A stretch of DNA of 64,000 nt from Mongoliibacter ruber (lineage in GTDB: Bacteria; Bacteroidota; Bacteroidia; Cytophagales; Cyclobacteriaceae), in contig NZ_PVTR01000001.1 in NCBI RefSeq assembly GCF_003003005.1, positions 678,517 through 742,516 of the forward strand, given 5' to 3'. The translations under genes were made by a program, and so were the position numbers. The notes beneath the pieces were generated by a model. That model saw only the letters and a program-made list of their open reading frames with translations. It ran no database searches and was not told the DNA's origin. Each line of letters begins with the position of its first letter. Position 1 is the stretch's first letter. Shown piece by piece: positions 1 to 10,699 of the stretch.

Positions 1-875
1 TAGACCCACTTCTTATTGCAACCCACACACAGCTAAAACCACATTTTTTGACTAGGGCATCTGCTTTCAAAAACCCTATCGCGGCCAAAATCTTGAATTA
101 CATCCGCATGATTCCGGTATATCGGATACGAGATGGGAAAGATAAGATGGAAAAGAACAAAGAAACTTTTCAAAAAAGTGTAGACATTCTCCACCAGAAA
201 GGTAGCATACTGATATTTGGTGAAGGTGGTCATGATATGAAAAGAACCCTTCGCCCCCTGAAAAAAGGTTTCGCGAGAATTGCTTTTCAAACCTTAGAGC
301 AAAACCCTGAACTTGAGCTTTTGATCTTACCTGTAGGTATCAATTATTCGGCGCATACACGGTCCGGTTCTGAGGTAAGTATCCATTTTGGAAAGCCATT
401 TCCAGCTGGTGATTTTTACCCAAAATATGATAATTTGATGAATACAACCCTTGAAGCCATGGACCCTCTTGTAGCTCAAATTCCAGAGGAAAATTATGCA
501 GAAGAGGTAGAAAAAATCATAGAAAATCGAGTCAATATTACAGACCCTATAGCGGTAAAAGCTGCTTTAGCCGGAAATTTAGAAGAGGCCGACCATTCTC
601 AATTACTCACTGAGACAGGGGGGATTTCCGGTGGAATTTTGAAAATTCTCATTGCACCTTTTTTTCTGTTTTGGAAAAAAGTAAAAATCGGTATCAAAGA
701 CCCTACTTTTTATGCCACATTTAAATTTGTGATTTGCTATGGAGGCATGCCAATTTTATTGCTATTTTCAATTATATTTTTAATTAAAAATTATAACTAT
801 TCCATTATTATTTTGACTTACTGGTTATTGGTTTTTATCACCATTTTAGCCAACAGAAACAAACCTACATACTAA
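1..875 (+). CDS. PlsC-like lysophospholipid acyltransferase, 5' end missing
   Basis: The reading frame is open from base 3, so the gene begins before the window; the TTG at 48 is an internal codon, not the start. The visible first residues, DPLLIATHTQLKPH, match the region just after the HX4D catalytic motif of 1-acylglycerol-3-phosphate acyltransferases, with the Asp of that motif probably the first visible residue. Further on, FGEGGHDMKRTLRPLKKGFAR resembles the F-x-E-G-x-R substrate-binding block followed by the K-x-G-x-A segment. About 70 residues at the C-terminus hold two hydrophobic stretches likely to be membrane helices. The expected role is acylation of a lysophospholipid at the inner membrane. 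Specificity cannot be told because the N-terminal part is outside the window. The gene is separated from the following giant genes by 199 bases. Confidence 0.8.
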   Translation, partial: DPLLIATHTQLKPHFLTRASAFKNPIAAKILNYIRMIPVYRIRDGKDKMEKNKETFQKSVDILHQKGSILIFGEGGHDMKRTLRPLKKGFARIAFQTLEQNPELELLILPVGINYSAHTRSGSEVSIHFGKPFPAGDFYPKYDNLMNTTLEAMDPLVAQIPEENYAEEVEKIIENRVNITDPIAVKAALAGNLEEADHSQLLTETGGISGGILKILIAPFFLFWKKVKIGIKDPTFYATFKFVICYGGMPILLLFSIIFLIKNYNYSIIILTYWLLVFITILANRNKPTY

Positions 876-1074
876 CGAAATGAGACAATATAATATTCCT
901 TTTATGATAATTTAATCGATATAATACCGTTTATTATTAACTTTTTAAGTAAAATATTTTTTTCAAATTAAATACTTACATCATTTTCATTTAATGTAAT
1001 TATCTCTAAATTAAGCTTTTCATACTTATCGGATTTTTAGATAAGCTGTTTCTTTATCTTTTAAGTTTATAATT

Positions 1075-4000
1075 ATGCCTAGTAATAATTTTAAATTTCC
1101 CATTGAGGATTTGCTGAGTTCAAGTGGTGTTCAACAGCTCTTGGATAAGATTGAAAACAATGCATCCTCTGCCCAAGAAACGTATCATCTTGTCATTGAT
1201 AAGTTTCAACAAGCAAACGACAATCTTCCTTTTGAAATCCCAGTTGAAATCTCTGAAATCCAGGAAGCCGGAGAAGAGAAAATCAGGATTGTTATCCAAC
1301 AAGGGCAAGAAGGTCTTGAATTCAAAATGGCAGAGATATTGGCAGCCATAGAAGACATTGAAATCAAAATCAGAAAAGCCCAAAATCAGGTGGAAGATTT
1401 TTTAATTTCCGCAGAAGCATTCCTCCACAACCTTAAAAGTGAACTCGAAGAAGAAGCAAAAAAAATCCCTTTCCGTATTGAAAAAACCGCTGAGGGTGAG
1501 TTCAACATCGTTCAGACCAATCCAATCAGCGAATCAATCGTTGGCATCTCATTTACCCTACAAAATGCCAGTCTTACCTTTTCTACATCATCTGTAAGTG
1601 CATTCAATGTAGAGGTAATTGCAGAGATTCCGCAACTCGATCAAACAATACAAGCCACATTAAATAAATCTGCGGACACTTATACTATCTCCAGCACTTC
1701 ATTACCCACAGCCAAACTGATGGCATTTGATGTGGAAGTCAAAGTCTTCAACCTCATCATTCAAAATGGTAGCCCCATGGCGGGCACAGCATTTAGTGGT
1801 GATTTGAGCTTCCCTTTTTTAACAAGTGAGGCGGATACACTGGAGTGGGCTGTTGAATTCAATATTGACGAAAGCATTTTATTCAAGGCAAACAATCAGG
1901 AAGACAAACCTTTCCACACAGGACCTATCCGGTTTTTGTTTGAAAAATTCGAAATCTTAATTCCAAAATCAGCAGTAGAGAGCCATAATCTCTTGGATTG
2001 TCAGGCTTGGATGGAAATTGATGGTTTGACAGCAGGTCCAGCCAACCGTACCGCTGTATCACTGACTTATAATGGCAGTATTTACACCTTTCAACAATTA
2101 GGAGCTCCCTCCCCGATCCCGAGTCCTATAGGCGAATTGACTATACAGCAGGTATACCTAGAGATTCAAGCCAATGGCACCATTGATCGAACTGACGTCA
2201 ATGGAAATTTAATGCTTAGAGGCAATACAGGTGGAAATGGCATATTCTGGGAATTTAACCAACTAGGCGAAAATTATGACCTGGTAATCCCCGATGATTC
2301 AGAACAAACCTCCAATCAGCAGTTTGATGAGCTTTTTCTAACCGTCCTCGAGTTCAAAATGGAAATCCGAGACGGTGTACTAACCGGAATCGGCGGAATT
2401 GGAAAAATGGTAGTTCCTGGAATGAATACCGAACTAGACATAGGGTTTCTTTATCAAAATACAGCAAACCCAAAGTACCTGAGCATTGGTCTTCAAGGAA
2501 ATGTAGGTCAAAACGATTTCTTTGATTTCCAGATTTCATTAGACAAACTTTTTATAAGGATATACGAAGACAGACCTTTCGATGGGGAAATAAAAGGGAT
2601 GCTATGGCTCCCGGTCTTCGATCAAGGGAATGGGGTCGAATTTGAGGGGGAAATTGAAGAAAACGACTTCTCCATTTCTATCACCTCAGGTGGCGAATGG
2701 CAATTTGGAGATTTTGAACTACAACCAACTTCCATGTCGCTGGTAGTAGCTTCGCAAAAAATACAAAACTTCTCAGGGACCGTTCAATTTAAGTTGCCCG
2801 ATACTTTACAGACATCCACACTCAATGTAAGCTACCTAATTCATTCTTCAGGACCGGATGAAGGCAAGTACCAAATCAGGGCAGTAGGATCAAACATTCC
2901 TGCCATAGACAATGAGGGTTTCAAAATCAATTTTGACCAGATAGAAGTAGAAATCAACGAGGGGCCAAAACCACCCAATCCAGAGGCAAGTGTACAAATT
3001 CCAAATTTGAATATCACAGGCAGTATTGAAATTCCCGCTATTGAAATGCAGGGAGTCATACGGTATAATTTCATTTTAGAAGACAATGGAAAAACCTATA
3101 AGCTACAAAAATCCCCAGAAGCTGCCATAATCAGCTATGGGCCTTTCTCGCTTAATGTAGGTAGCTTTTTGTATGAAGTAAAAGATGGTGATTTTCATCA
3201 AAGCAATGGTACTGGTACAATTACCCTTCCCGGCTTAGAAAATCCTTTTGATTTTGCTTTCAATGTAGATGATGTTGGCGACAATCGGACATTTACCTTA
3301 GCCGCGGCCAACCTCAACCCTCAAGATTTCAATGGCTTTCAAATTTCTTTCACCCAAATCCGCTTTTTTAGAGATTTGGGTACAGCCGACACGGAGTTTA
3401 GTGCCAATGGAACACTGGCTTTGCCAATTTTTGAAAATGCACTCAACTTTGACTTGGAAGTAACTGCAGCGGACAATTCAGATTTCAAGCTGAAAGTGGA
3501 CAGTGGTGAAGCTGACTTGCTGAAATTGGGTGGGTTTGAGTTATCAGATTTCAAGTTTGATCTTCAAGTAACCAACGAAGAAGTCGAGAACAGTACAGGT
3601 TCTGCTAAGCTGAAATGGCCTGAATTGGGTGATGGTAACAATACAATTGCGGTTATTTTTGATTACGAAAAAACGGGTGCGGGTAAGAAAATTGAATTCA
3701 CACTGAACAATGACCTGGCCCAGGGACAGTTTGATTTTAGTGTCTTCCAACTCGCTTTAGATGAACTTTCTATTGAAATTCTAAATGATGATTTTGAAAA
3801 AGGAGAATTGAAGGGTAAAACAACATTACCTGTGTTTACGGGAAATGAAGTCAACTTCCATGCTGAAATTGACCATTCTGAAAAGAATTACAGCGTGGCC
3901 ATCAATTCTACAACTGAAGAACTTTTCACATTTGAACCGATAGTACTCAAAAATATAAATCTTTCCTGCAATGTAGATAAGGGCGCAGGAGATGCGTATG

Positions 4001-7000
4001 TTATCAGTGCTGCAGGTGATGCGGAGTTTATGATTTTGGGTGCTGAAAGTGATGCTTTTTCAAGTATTGAAATTTCATATGAAGGAGCTGATGAAAAATT
4101 CAAGTTTGAATATACTGGTGATCAGACAGTTGACTTTAATTTCTTAAAACTCAAACTCCAAGAAGTTGGATTTGGCTTGAAAAAAGACAAGTTAGAAGAA
4201 TTGAAAATCAAAGGAGGTTTGGTTTTTGAGCAATTGGATGAGCCAAATAACGAGCTTAAAATTGATTTTGCTTTTTCAGATACCCAATCAGCTGGAACTA
4301 GCTATATCATCCAACTCAATAATGGCACTGAGGATAAAACAAAGTTGAAACTTGGTGAACTCAGCCTTTTTTTCGAAAGCTTTTCATTGTCCATTCTAAA
4401 TGGGAATGTCCAAAGTGCTTCAGGAGAAGTAGCTTTTTCTCACCCAGCAATAAAGAACATTGACCAAGATTCACCAGCTGAAATTTCACTTGGAGTCAGC
4501 TATGAAAGTGATGACGAGAGATACAGCTTTTCACTCAGCACTGAATCTGAAGGAGATGCAGGCAGCTTCAGAATAGGTGACTTTAGTTTAAAATTCGAAA
4601 AGTTAGCATTCAGCATTGAAAACAGAGAATTCAGTTTTCCATTTGAGTTTGAGGGTGAACTAGGCTTACCTGGACTTGTGGACAATTCGGAAAATCCAAA
4701 GCCAATTCTCGTCAAAATCGAAATCGAAAAAGAAGGAAAGTTTGTCTTATCCCTCAAAAACCCGGGAGATGCAGGAGAAATCAACCTGGGTAACATCAAA
4801 ATTGTAATTAAGGAATTAACGGTTAAAAATCAGGCAACTTTTGAAATAGAACTGAAAGGGGAACTCTCCATAGAGGGTTTGGTGGGTATTGAAGGAAATC
4901 CACCAAAAATCGAAGTAACTATAGGAGTGAGCGATTCCGGTGATTTTTTAGTAAAAGCAGAAGCCAGCAATGCTGTCAAATTACTTGATATTCCATCTGT
5001 GGTAGGTATTTACCTCAAAATGCTTCAGCTAAAAAGGAAAGGCGAAAAATGGGACTTTGCTTTAGGTGGCATCATCAAAAACCACATCGTAATTCCAGGA
5101 CTTGACACTGTCATTCCTAGCGAGTTGGATATCAAAAAACTTGAAGTAGGGAGTAAGTTTGACCTAAATATGGATGTTCGCTGGCCTTCAGGTCTCAGTG
5201 TCAGCATAGGCAGTGAAAGCCCCGAGTTAAGAATCCCTATTGATATCAATGGCAAATTGGGTGAAGGGGTTTCTATTGATGCCATCAACCTTGCACTTTC
5301 ATTAAAGGATGGCGAAAATTCTTTAATGAGCATGAGCTTTTCTGGTGCCACTGTCATGCTCGGGCCACTTTCCGCCACCGTTGAGGGATTGGGCTTGGAA
5401 GTGGAGTTTCACACCAAAGATCCCAATCAAAACCACTATGAAGTCAAAGGAATAGACTTTGGAGTAGTTGACATCGAAATCCGCTTCATGCCACCAACAG
5501 GACTTGGCGTATCCTTAGACACTCCTGTCTTTACAGGAGGGGGTTATTTGTTTTTTGACAAACCAAAAGGACAGTATGCCGGTGCATTAGAATTATCTTT
5601 CAAAGGCATGTTCACCTTAACTGCGATAGGTGTTATCGACAGCAAGATGCCTGATGGAAAACCAGGAACATCGGTTATTGTGATCATATCTGTCCAATTC
5701 TCTCCCGGGATAGCCTTAGGATTTGGCTTCTTCCTCAGTGGACTAGGTGGCATTTTGGGTATTCATCGTACTATGCAGGAAAACAAGTTGCGAGATGGTG
5801 TGAGGGATGGAAGTATTGACAATATACTTTTCCCAACCAATATCATCCCCAACATCGCCAAAATCATCAATGACATTACCGGCTTTTTCCCAATTAAGAG
5901 AGACCAGTTTTTGATTGGTCCTATGGCCAGAATTTCGTGGGGTGTACCTACCCTTCTGAGAATTGACCTTGGGCTTATCGTTGAATTCGCCAATCCTGTA
6001 CGCTTTGCCATCCTAGGAGCCATCAGACTCAACCTTCCCGATGAAAAGATACCTTTGGTAAGGATTCAGGTATTGTTCTTGGGCATCATAGATTTTGAGA
6101 AAAAAATGCTCTCTTTCGATGCCAGTTTGTTTGACAGCAAGATCTTGACCTTTGGACTTGAAGGAGATATGGCCTTGAGACTAAGTTGGGGACCACAAAA
6201 AGACTTTGTGCTTTCTGTAGGAGGTTTTCACCCTGCATATGTGGTACCTGCATACTTGAACATCCCAAGTATGAAGCGTCTTACCATAAATATACTTACA
6301 GGCAATCCAAGGCTTACCTTATCTGCATACATGGCAGTGACCACCAATACGGTTCAATTTGGTGCTCAAATCGACTTTTTATTCAAAGTATCCAAATTCA
6401 AAGTAGTTGGGGAATTGGGAATTGATGCCCTATTCCAGTTCTCGCCATTCAGGTTTATGGCCTCAGCAAGGGCAAGACTTGCAGTAATGGCGGGTAGCAC
6501 TACCCTGTTGAGCATCAGTCTATCCTTCGAGTTGGAAGGACCAAGTCCATGGAAAGCAAAAGGGACAGCAAGCTTCAAAATCCTCTTCATTACTGTCAAG
6601 GTCAAATTCAATGTAGAATGGGGAGAAAAGAAAAATACCACCCTTCCCGATATTGCGGTATTGCCAGAACTCAGAAAGGCACTCAACGAAAAGCAAAACT
6701 GGAGAGCCATTCCTATGGCTGTAAAAGGTGGAGGAGTCAGGCTCAAGGATCCTCATGATGCCGATAGCCTGATACTGACTCCAAATGGTGTTATTGAAGT
6801 AAATCAAAAAATAGTTCCGTTGGATGTTACCATTGAAAAATTTGGTCACTTCAACCCTGAGGATTTTGACCATTTCAAATTAGTCAAGCCTAGGGTTGGC
6901 AGTGGAAATACTGATGCCAATACCAGTCCTTTAATGGATGATTTCGCTCCTTCAAATTTCATCAATGCCTCTGATCAGGACAAGTTGTTGATGCCTTCAT

Positions 7001-7371
7001 TTGAACAGCAGCAATCCGGAATTATCATTTCCTCTAAAGCCAGCACCTCAGCGGGCCAACATAGAAACAAATTGGTAGAATACGAAGAGATTGTGGATGA
7101 GGTACACACTGGGGTGAAAAGAAGATTTGAACAGTCTGAATCTAAATTTCATGCCATGCATGGTGCGGTGTCTCAAACCTTACAGTCTGTAAGAAGCAAA
7201 GGAATCTTCAATCCCGCTAAAGTCATACTTGAAAAACCATCTTTCTCAGTAGTCAATAAAGGAGATCTTCAGGCAACTGTTTCCGGTGTAGGTTACATGC
7301 AGGCTGTTCAGCTGACCAAGGGGAAAAAGCAACAATTACAGATTTTGAAAAAAGACCTAATAAATATTTAA
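1075..7371 (+). CDS. Giant beta-repeat protein with DUF6603-like C-terminal block
   Basis: Unknown function, 2098 aa. No signal peptide is visible (start MPSNNFKFPIED). Residues about 80-135 look like a helical or coiled segment. From about 242 to 1290 the protein is built of repeats, each marked by a G-x-(hydrophobic)3-P-x-(F/L) core such as GMLWLPVF (508), GTITLPGL (714), GTLALPIF (779), GKTTLPVF (914) and GELGLPGL (1194). Spacing is mostly 63-70 residues, giving about 16 units. Residues about 1440-1870 contain PPTGLGVS (from 1473), a VFTGGGYLFFD segment and a glycine-rich GFGFFLSGLGGILGIHR (1549-1565); from memory these match family DUF6603. The C-terminal 180 residues look linker-like and helical. 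It is first in a tight operon with three other giant genes, the next starting 3 nt after its stop. DUF6603 membership is my recollection, not a search result. Confidence 0.75.
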   Translation: MPSNNFKFPIEDLLSSSGVQQLLDKIENNASSAQETYHLVIDKFQQANDNLPFEIPVEISEIQEAGEEKIRIVIQQGQEGLEFKMAEILAAIEDIEIKIRKAQNQVEDFLISAEAFLHNLKSELEEEAKKIPFRIEKTAEGEFNIVQTNPISESIVGISFTLQNASLTFSTSSVSAFNVEVIAEIPQLDQTIQATLNKSADTYTISSTSLPTAKLMAFDVEVKVFNLIIQNGSPMAGTAFSGDLSFPFLTSEADTLEWAVEFNIDESILFKANNQEDKPFHTGPIRFLFEKFEILIPKSAVESHNLLDCQAWMEIDGLTAGPANRTAVSLTYNGSIYTFQQLGAPSPIPSPIGELTIQQVYLEIQANGTIDRTDVNGNLMLRGNTGGNGIFWEFNQLGENYDLVIPDDSEQTSNQQFDELFLTVLEFKMEIRDGVLTGIGGIGKMVVPGMNTELDIGFLYQNTANPKYLSIGLQGNVGQNDFFDFQISLDKLFIRIYEDRPFDGEIKGMLWLPVFDQGNGVEFEGEIEENDFSISITSGGEWQFGDFELQPTSMSLVVASQKIQNFSGTVQFKLPDTLQTSTLNVSYLIHSSGPDEGKYQIRAVGSNIPAIDNEGFKINFDQIEVEINEGPKPPNPEASVQIPNLNITGSIEIPAIEMQGVIRYNFILEDNGKTYKLQKSPEAAIISYGPFSLNVGSFLYEVKDGDFHQSNGTGTITLPGLENPFDFAFNVDDVGDNRTFTLAAANLNPQDFNGFQISFTQIRFFRDLGTADTEFSANGTLALPIFENALNFDLEVTAADNSDFKLKVDSGEADLLKLGGFELSDFKFDLQVTNEEVENSTGSAKLKWPELGDGNNTIAVIFDYEKTGAGKKIEFTLNNDLAQGQFDFSVFQLALDELSIEILNDDFEKGELKGKTTLPVFTGNEVNFHAEIDHSEKNYSVAINSTTEELFTFEPIVLKNINLSCNVDKGAGDAYVISAAGDAEFMILGAESDAFSSIEISYEGADEKFKFEYTGDQTVDFNFLKLKLQEVGFGLKKDKLEELKIKGGLVFEQLDEPNNELKIDFAFSDTQSAGTSYIIQLNNGTEDKTKLKLGELSLFFESFSLSILNGNVQSASGEVAFSHPAIKNIDQDSPAEISLGVSYESDDERYSFSLSTESEGDAGSFRIGDFSLKFEKLAFSIENREFSFPFEFEGELGLPGLVDNSENPKPILVKIEIEKEGKFVLSLKNPGDAGEINLGNIKIVIKELTVKNQATFEIELKGELSIEGLVGIEGNPPKIEVTIGVSDSGDFLVKAEASNAVKLLDIPSVVGIYLKMLQLKRKGEKWDFALGGIIKNHIVIPGLDTVIPSELDIKKLEVGSKFDLNMDVRWPSGLSVSIGSESPELRIPIDINGKLGEGVSIDAINLALSLKDGENSLMSMSFSGATVMLGPLSATVEGLGLEVEFHTKDPNQNHYEVKGIDFGVVDIEIRFMPPTGLGVSLDTPVFTGGGYLFFDKPKGQYAGALELSFKGMFTLTAIGVIDSKMPDGKPGTSVIVIISVQFSPGIALGFGFFLSGLGGILGIHRTMQENKLRDGVRDGSIDNILFPTNIIPNIAKIINDITGFFPIKRDQFLIGPMARISWGVPTLLRIDLGLIVEFANPVRFAILGAIRLNLPDEKIPLVRIQVLFLGIIDFEKKMLSFDASLFDSKILTFGLEGDMALRLSWGPQKDFVLSVGGFHPAYVVPAYLNIPSMKRLTINILTGNPRLTLSAYMAVTTNTVQFGAQIDFLFKVSKFKVVGELGIDALFQFSPFRFMASARARLAVMAGSTTLLSISLSFELEGPSPWKAKGTASFKILFITVKVKFNVEWGEKKNTTLPDIAVLPELRKALNEKQNWRAIPMAVKGGGVRLKDPHDADSLILTPNGVIEVNQKIVPLDVTIEKFGHFNPEDFDHFKLVKPRVGSGNTDANTSPLMDDFAPSNFINASDQDKLLMPSFEQQQSGIIISSKASTSAGQHRNKLVEYEEIVDEVHTGVKRRFEQSESKFHAMHGAVSQTLQSVRSKGIFNPAKVILEKPSFSVVNKGDLQATVSGVGYMQAVQLTKGKKQQLQILKKDLINI

Positions 7372-7374
7372 GCT

Positions 7375-10300
7375 ATGGGAGATATTAAAAAACCAGCGGA
7401 GTTTTCTTTTTTACCTTGGTTGAGGTATGGTCTGGGTAATGAAATCACAGAAGAAGATAAATTAGGTGCCAACCCAGGAGCTGCTGCTGTGTTGGACAGG
7501 CCAGAAGTTTCAGTTTCTTTTGAAGTAGAAGCATCTAAAGGAGGAACAAAGGCTACTGCTAACCCCCAAAACACTATCTCCAAAACCGTAAAAATACAAG
7601 GTCCCGGAGATGTCTTAGGGATAGACCCTAAGATGGTGATCAGAACACACCCCAAAAAAGGAGTTACCAATTTTGAGATAGAAAATCTCGCTTATGTGGA
7701 ATTTTATGAAGAGGACCTTCCATGGAGGTATACTCCTGCCAAGCCCCGTCAAAATAAACTAAGACCATGGATGTCTTTGATACTCCTCAAAAAGGACGAA
7801 TTTGAAATTATATCTCACGGAAACTCACAAATCCCATATTTAAAAATCAATACCAATATCAATCTAGGAGATATTTTCGGAAACCAAAAAGACACTTGGG
7901 CCTTTGCACATGTGCAAATCTTCGAGAAATTAAGTAGCGATAATCCGTCCTCAGCACAATTGCAGGCTGAAATCCAAAAATCACCTGATTCAGCAATCTC
8001 CAGAATTATTTGTCCCAGAAGACTAGATGAAGACACAGAGTATCAAGCTTTCTTGGTACCTACATTTGAGACAGGAAGATTGGCTGGATTGCAACAAAGT
8101 ACAGCGGAAATCCCTGCACAAAAAAGCTCTTGGAACAGCTCAGCATTCAACGCTGCACATCCTCGAGAGTATCCGTTCTATTTCAATTGGAGTTTCAAAA
8201 CCGGTAGTGAAGGGACTTTTGAAAGCCTGGCGAAAAAACTTAAAGTAATAGGTACTGATGACATCCAGCCAGTTCAAGAGGCTGACATAAGTGATTTAGG
8301 TTATGACATTAAGGTAGATGACAAATTTTCCACCATTCAAATTGAAGGAGCACTGAAAACCCCCGGCTTCGAAATTGACGATTGGCCCAGCGGAGGCAAT
8401 ACCACAGAAAGAACCGCTTTATTGGACAAAGTTCAGAGAATTATCAACCTCAATGAAGACCTGAGAGATAATGAAAATAAGGAATTATTGGAAGAAGAGG
8501 AAAAAAGTTTCTTCTACACCAAGGACTTCGTCGAAGACCCCATCATCACTCCCCCCCTTTACGGAAAATGGCATGCCCTGAAAAACAAAGCTGAAAAATC
8601 CATGAAAGACTGGGTAGACGAAGTCAACCTTCATCCCAGTTATAGGGCTGTTGCTGGTCTTGGTACCAGGACTGTCATGAAACATCAAGAGTATTTTATG
8701 GAGCTCGCCTGGGAACAGATTGGGCAGATCAATGAAGCAAATCAAAAAATAATCGAGAATGAATTGATGCGAAACACCGCCAAGTTCATTCACAAAAAAA
8801 ACTTTCAGAAGATGTCTGAAATGTCATTGCTTTCCATGTCAGCAAATGCCATGAAACAAGTGAAAGTAGAGTCATTTCCAGATTTTTCGGCGGCTCAAAG
8901 TGTTAAAAACTCCATAATTCCCAATAGTTTAAGTAGTGGGAACTTTATCAAAGTAGCCAACAATTTCACCCCTACTGCGGTAATGTCAAGCAAGAGAGTA
9001 GATGGTGCACACAAGGTCTTGAGCAACGAGACTTTGCAACGTTCCAATATGACTGCCACAGTAGCTGCCGTAAGTCCAATCACTGCCGCACCTGCTAGAA
9101 AAGAACCTTCTATTGCCATATCTTCCAGCCTTCTTATGGAAAGATTGGATGTTTTAGCAATAACACCTGTCAAAACAGAAATTGAAGAGATCGCAGAAAA
9201 CATAGAAGCACAACTTGTTTCCAAAAAAGCCGGAGATCATACAGATGTTGTGAAAAACAAACTTTCCGAAGATTTTGGAAATGACCCGGACAAACGCAGC
9301 ACCAAGATCATCAATGGAATCAGCAAAATCACAAAATTAGAAGAGAGCAATCAAGTCTCTTTCCTTTTGCAAATAGACCCGACAAGAAGTAAGAAAAATG
9401 CCCCTACGATAATAACCGAGGTTTTTGTAGATCAAAATGTATTTAAAAACAACATCAGCGACACATACAATGAAGCTGAATTTTCCAAAACCAGATTTAT
9501 CTCTGAGGTAGTCACTTCTGGTGCAGCTGTCGTATTCTTCAGCAGGTTTTTGGTTTTAGAGGAGCAAAGCAATTTCAAGAACACCTTCCAAAATGTCTTT
9601 TTGAAAAATCCTCAGTTTGCTACAGTACTTAGACCTCCTTTAGAACCGCTGAATATCAATGATTTTAGTGGAAAACTGAGAAAAAGATTACTTCCACACG
9701 ACAATTTCCTAAGAAAGCTAAGATCAGAAATCAAAGGAAAAAATATAAACCTTGAGAAACCCATCATGGCCTACCCTAGGTTTCCGATCCCCGTCTATAA
9801 TTACCTTGAAGAGATTTCGCCGGACTATATCGTACCCAACATCAGCGATGTAGAAGTAAATTCCATGCTTTTGATGGAGGTCAATAGCAAATTCATCGAG
9901 TCTTACTTACTGGGTATGAACCATGAAATGTCAAGAGAATTGCTTTGGCGTGAATTCCCAACCGATATGCGCGGCAGCTACTTCAGGCATTTCTGGGAAT
10001 ATGACAACAATCCTTTCAATATCGTCGATGAAAACCTTCCTGCCGAAGAGTTTATGGATAAACTCAAAGACTTCCAGGACTCTCATGCTGATGTTAAAGA
10101 ATTACATCAATGGAAAGCGCCTGGAGTCAATGGTAAATTAAATAAGCTTGGGGAAAACGGGCGAAGTGAAATGGGTATTGTTCTATTGGTAAAGGGAGAG
10201 CTCTTTAGAAAATATCCAAATACGCTTGTGTACGCCCAAAAAGGAACAAAAGTAGGGAACAAGATAAAGCTTAGTACATATGAGAAAGCAAATGCAGCCT

Positions 10301-10695
10301 GGCCTGTGATCAAAGGTCATATGGAGCCTGATATTTACTTTTTCGGCTTTAACCTGGATATAGAGGAAATCAAAAAAGATAGCGGATATTTCTTCGTTTT
10401 CCAGGAAATCCCAGGGCAGATTAGTTTCGGACTTGATGCTTTCTCCCCTTCCATGTCTGAAAACAAACTGAGTTCATGGAATGATTTGAACTGGCGTCAT
10501 ATGGGACCATCACCTAAGCATGTGAAAATTGACAATAACAAATTAGAGCTTTTAGCGCCAAAAGCAGAGGATCCTTTTTGGAATAATAGCAGCACAAGCA
10601 AACCGAATGATTCCAATGCGGCCGATATCGCTTCCATTTTATACCAATCTCCGATTCTTTTTGCCAAACATGTCAGCCACCTTTTAACCTCCTAA
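7375..10695 (+). CDS. Large conserved protein of unknown function (FLPWLR...PWRYTPA type)
   Basis: Function unknown, 1106 aa, no signal peptide or membrane helix seen. Near the N-terminus are FLPWLRYGL (12-20), GPGDVLGIDP (76-85), then DLPWRYTPA (about 115-123) and RPWMSLILL (about 130), blocks I remember from long uncharacterised bacterial proteins. The C-terminus ends in LYQSPILFAKHVSHLL, a short hydrophobic-helical tail. The middle (about 340-640) is rich in charged helical sequence. The ATG at 7375 follows the stop of the 2098-aa gene by 3 nt and the next gene starts 4 nt after this stop, so translation is probably coupled. A role as a partner or scaffold in a complex with its neighbours is inference from the fixed arrangement only. 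Confidence 0.72.
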   Translation: MGDIKKPAEFSFLPWLRYGLGNEITEEDKLGANPGAAAVLDRPEVSVSFEVEASKGGTKATANPQNTISKTVKIQGPGDVLGIDPKMVIRTHPKKGVTNFEIENLAYVEFYEEDLPWRYTPAKPRQNKLRPWMSLILLKKDEFEIISHGNSQIPYLKINTNINLGDIFGNQKDTWAFAHVQIFEKLSSDNPSSAQLQAEIQKSPDSAISRIICPRRLDEDTEYQAFLVPTFETGRLAGLQQSTAEIPAQKSSWNSSAFNAAHPREYPFYFNWSFKTGSEGTFESLAKKLKVIGTDDIQPVQEADISDLGYDIKVDDKFSTIQIEGALKTPGFEIDDWPSGGNTTERTALLDKVQRIINLNEDLRDNENKELLEEEEKSFFYTKDFVEDPIITPPLYGKWHALKNKAEKSMKDWVDEVNLHPSYRAVAGLGTRTVMKHQEYFMELAWEQIGQINEANQKIIENELMRNTAKFIHKKNFQKMSEMSLLSMSANAMKQVKVESFPDFSAAQSVKNSIIPNSLSSGNFIKVANNFTPTAVMSSKRVDGAHKVLSNETLQRSNMTATVAAVSPITAAPARKEPSIAISSSLLMERLDVLAITPVKTEIEEIAENIEAQLVSKKAGDHTDVVKNKLSEDFGNDPDKRSTKIINGISKITKLEESNQVSFLLQIDPTRSKKNAPTIITEVFVDQNVFKNNISDTYNEAEFSKTRFISEVVTSGAAVVFFSRFLVLEEQSNFKNTFQNVFLKNPQFATVLRPPLEPLNINDFSGKLRKRLLPHDNFLRKLRSEIKGKNINLEKPIMAYPRFPIPVYNYLEEISPDYIVPNISDVEVNSMLLMEVNSKFIESYLLGMNHEMSRELLWREFPTDMRGSYFRHFWEYDNNPFNIVDENLPAEEFMDKLKDFQDSHADVKELHQWKAPGVNGKLNKLGENGRSEMGIVLLVKGELFRKYPNTLVYAQKGTKVGNKIKLSTYEKANAAWPVIKGHMEPDIYFFGFNLDIEEIKKDSGYFFVFQEIPGQISFGLDAFSPSMSENKLSSWNDLNWRHMGPSPKHVKIDNNKLELLAPKAEDPFWNNSSTSKPNDSNAADIASILYQSPILFAKHVSHLLTS

Positions 10696-10699
10696 AACC

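Noticed and set aside
5025-6032. Antisense ORFs of 69-117 aa in the DUF6603-like region
   Set aside because: They lie opposite a long, clearly coding frame and have no recognisable features.
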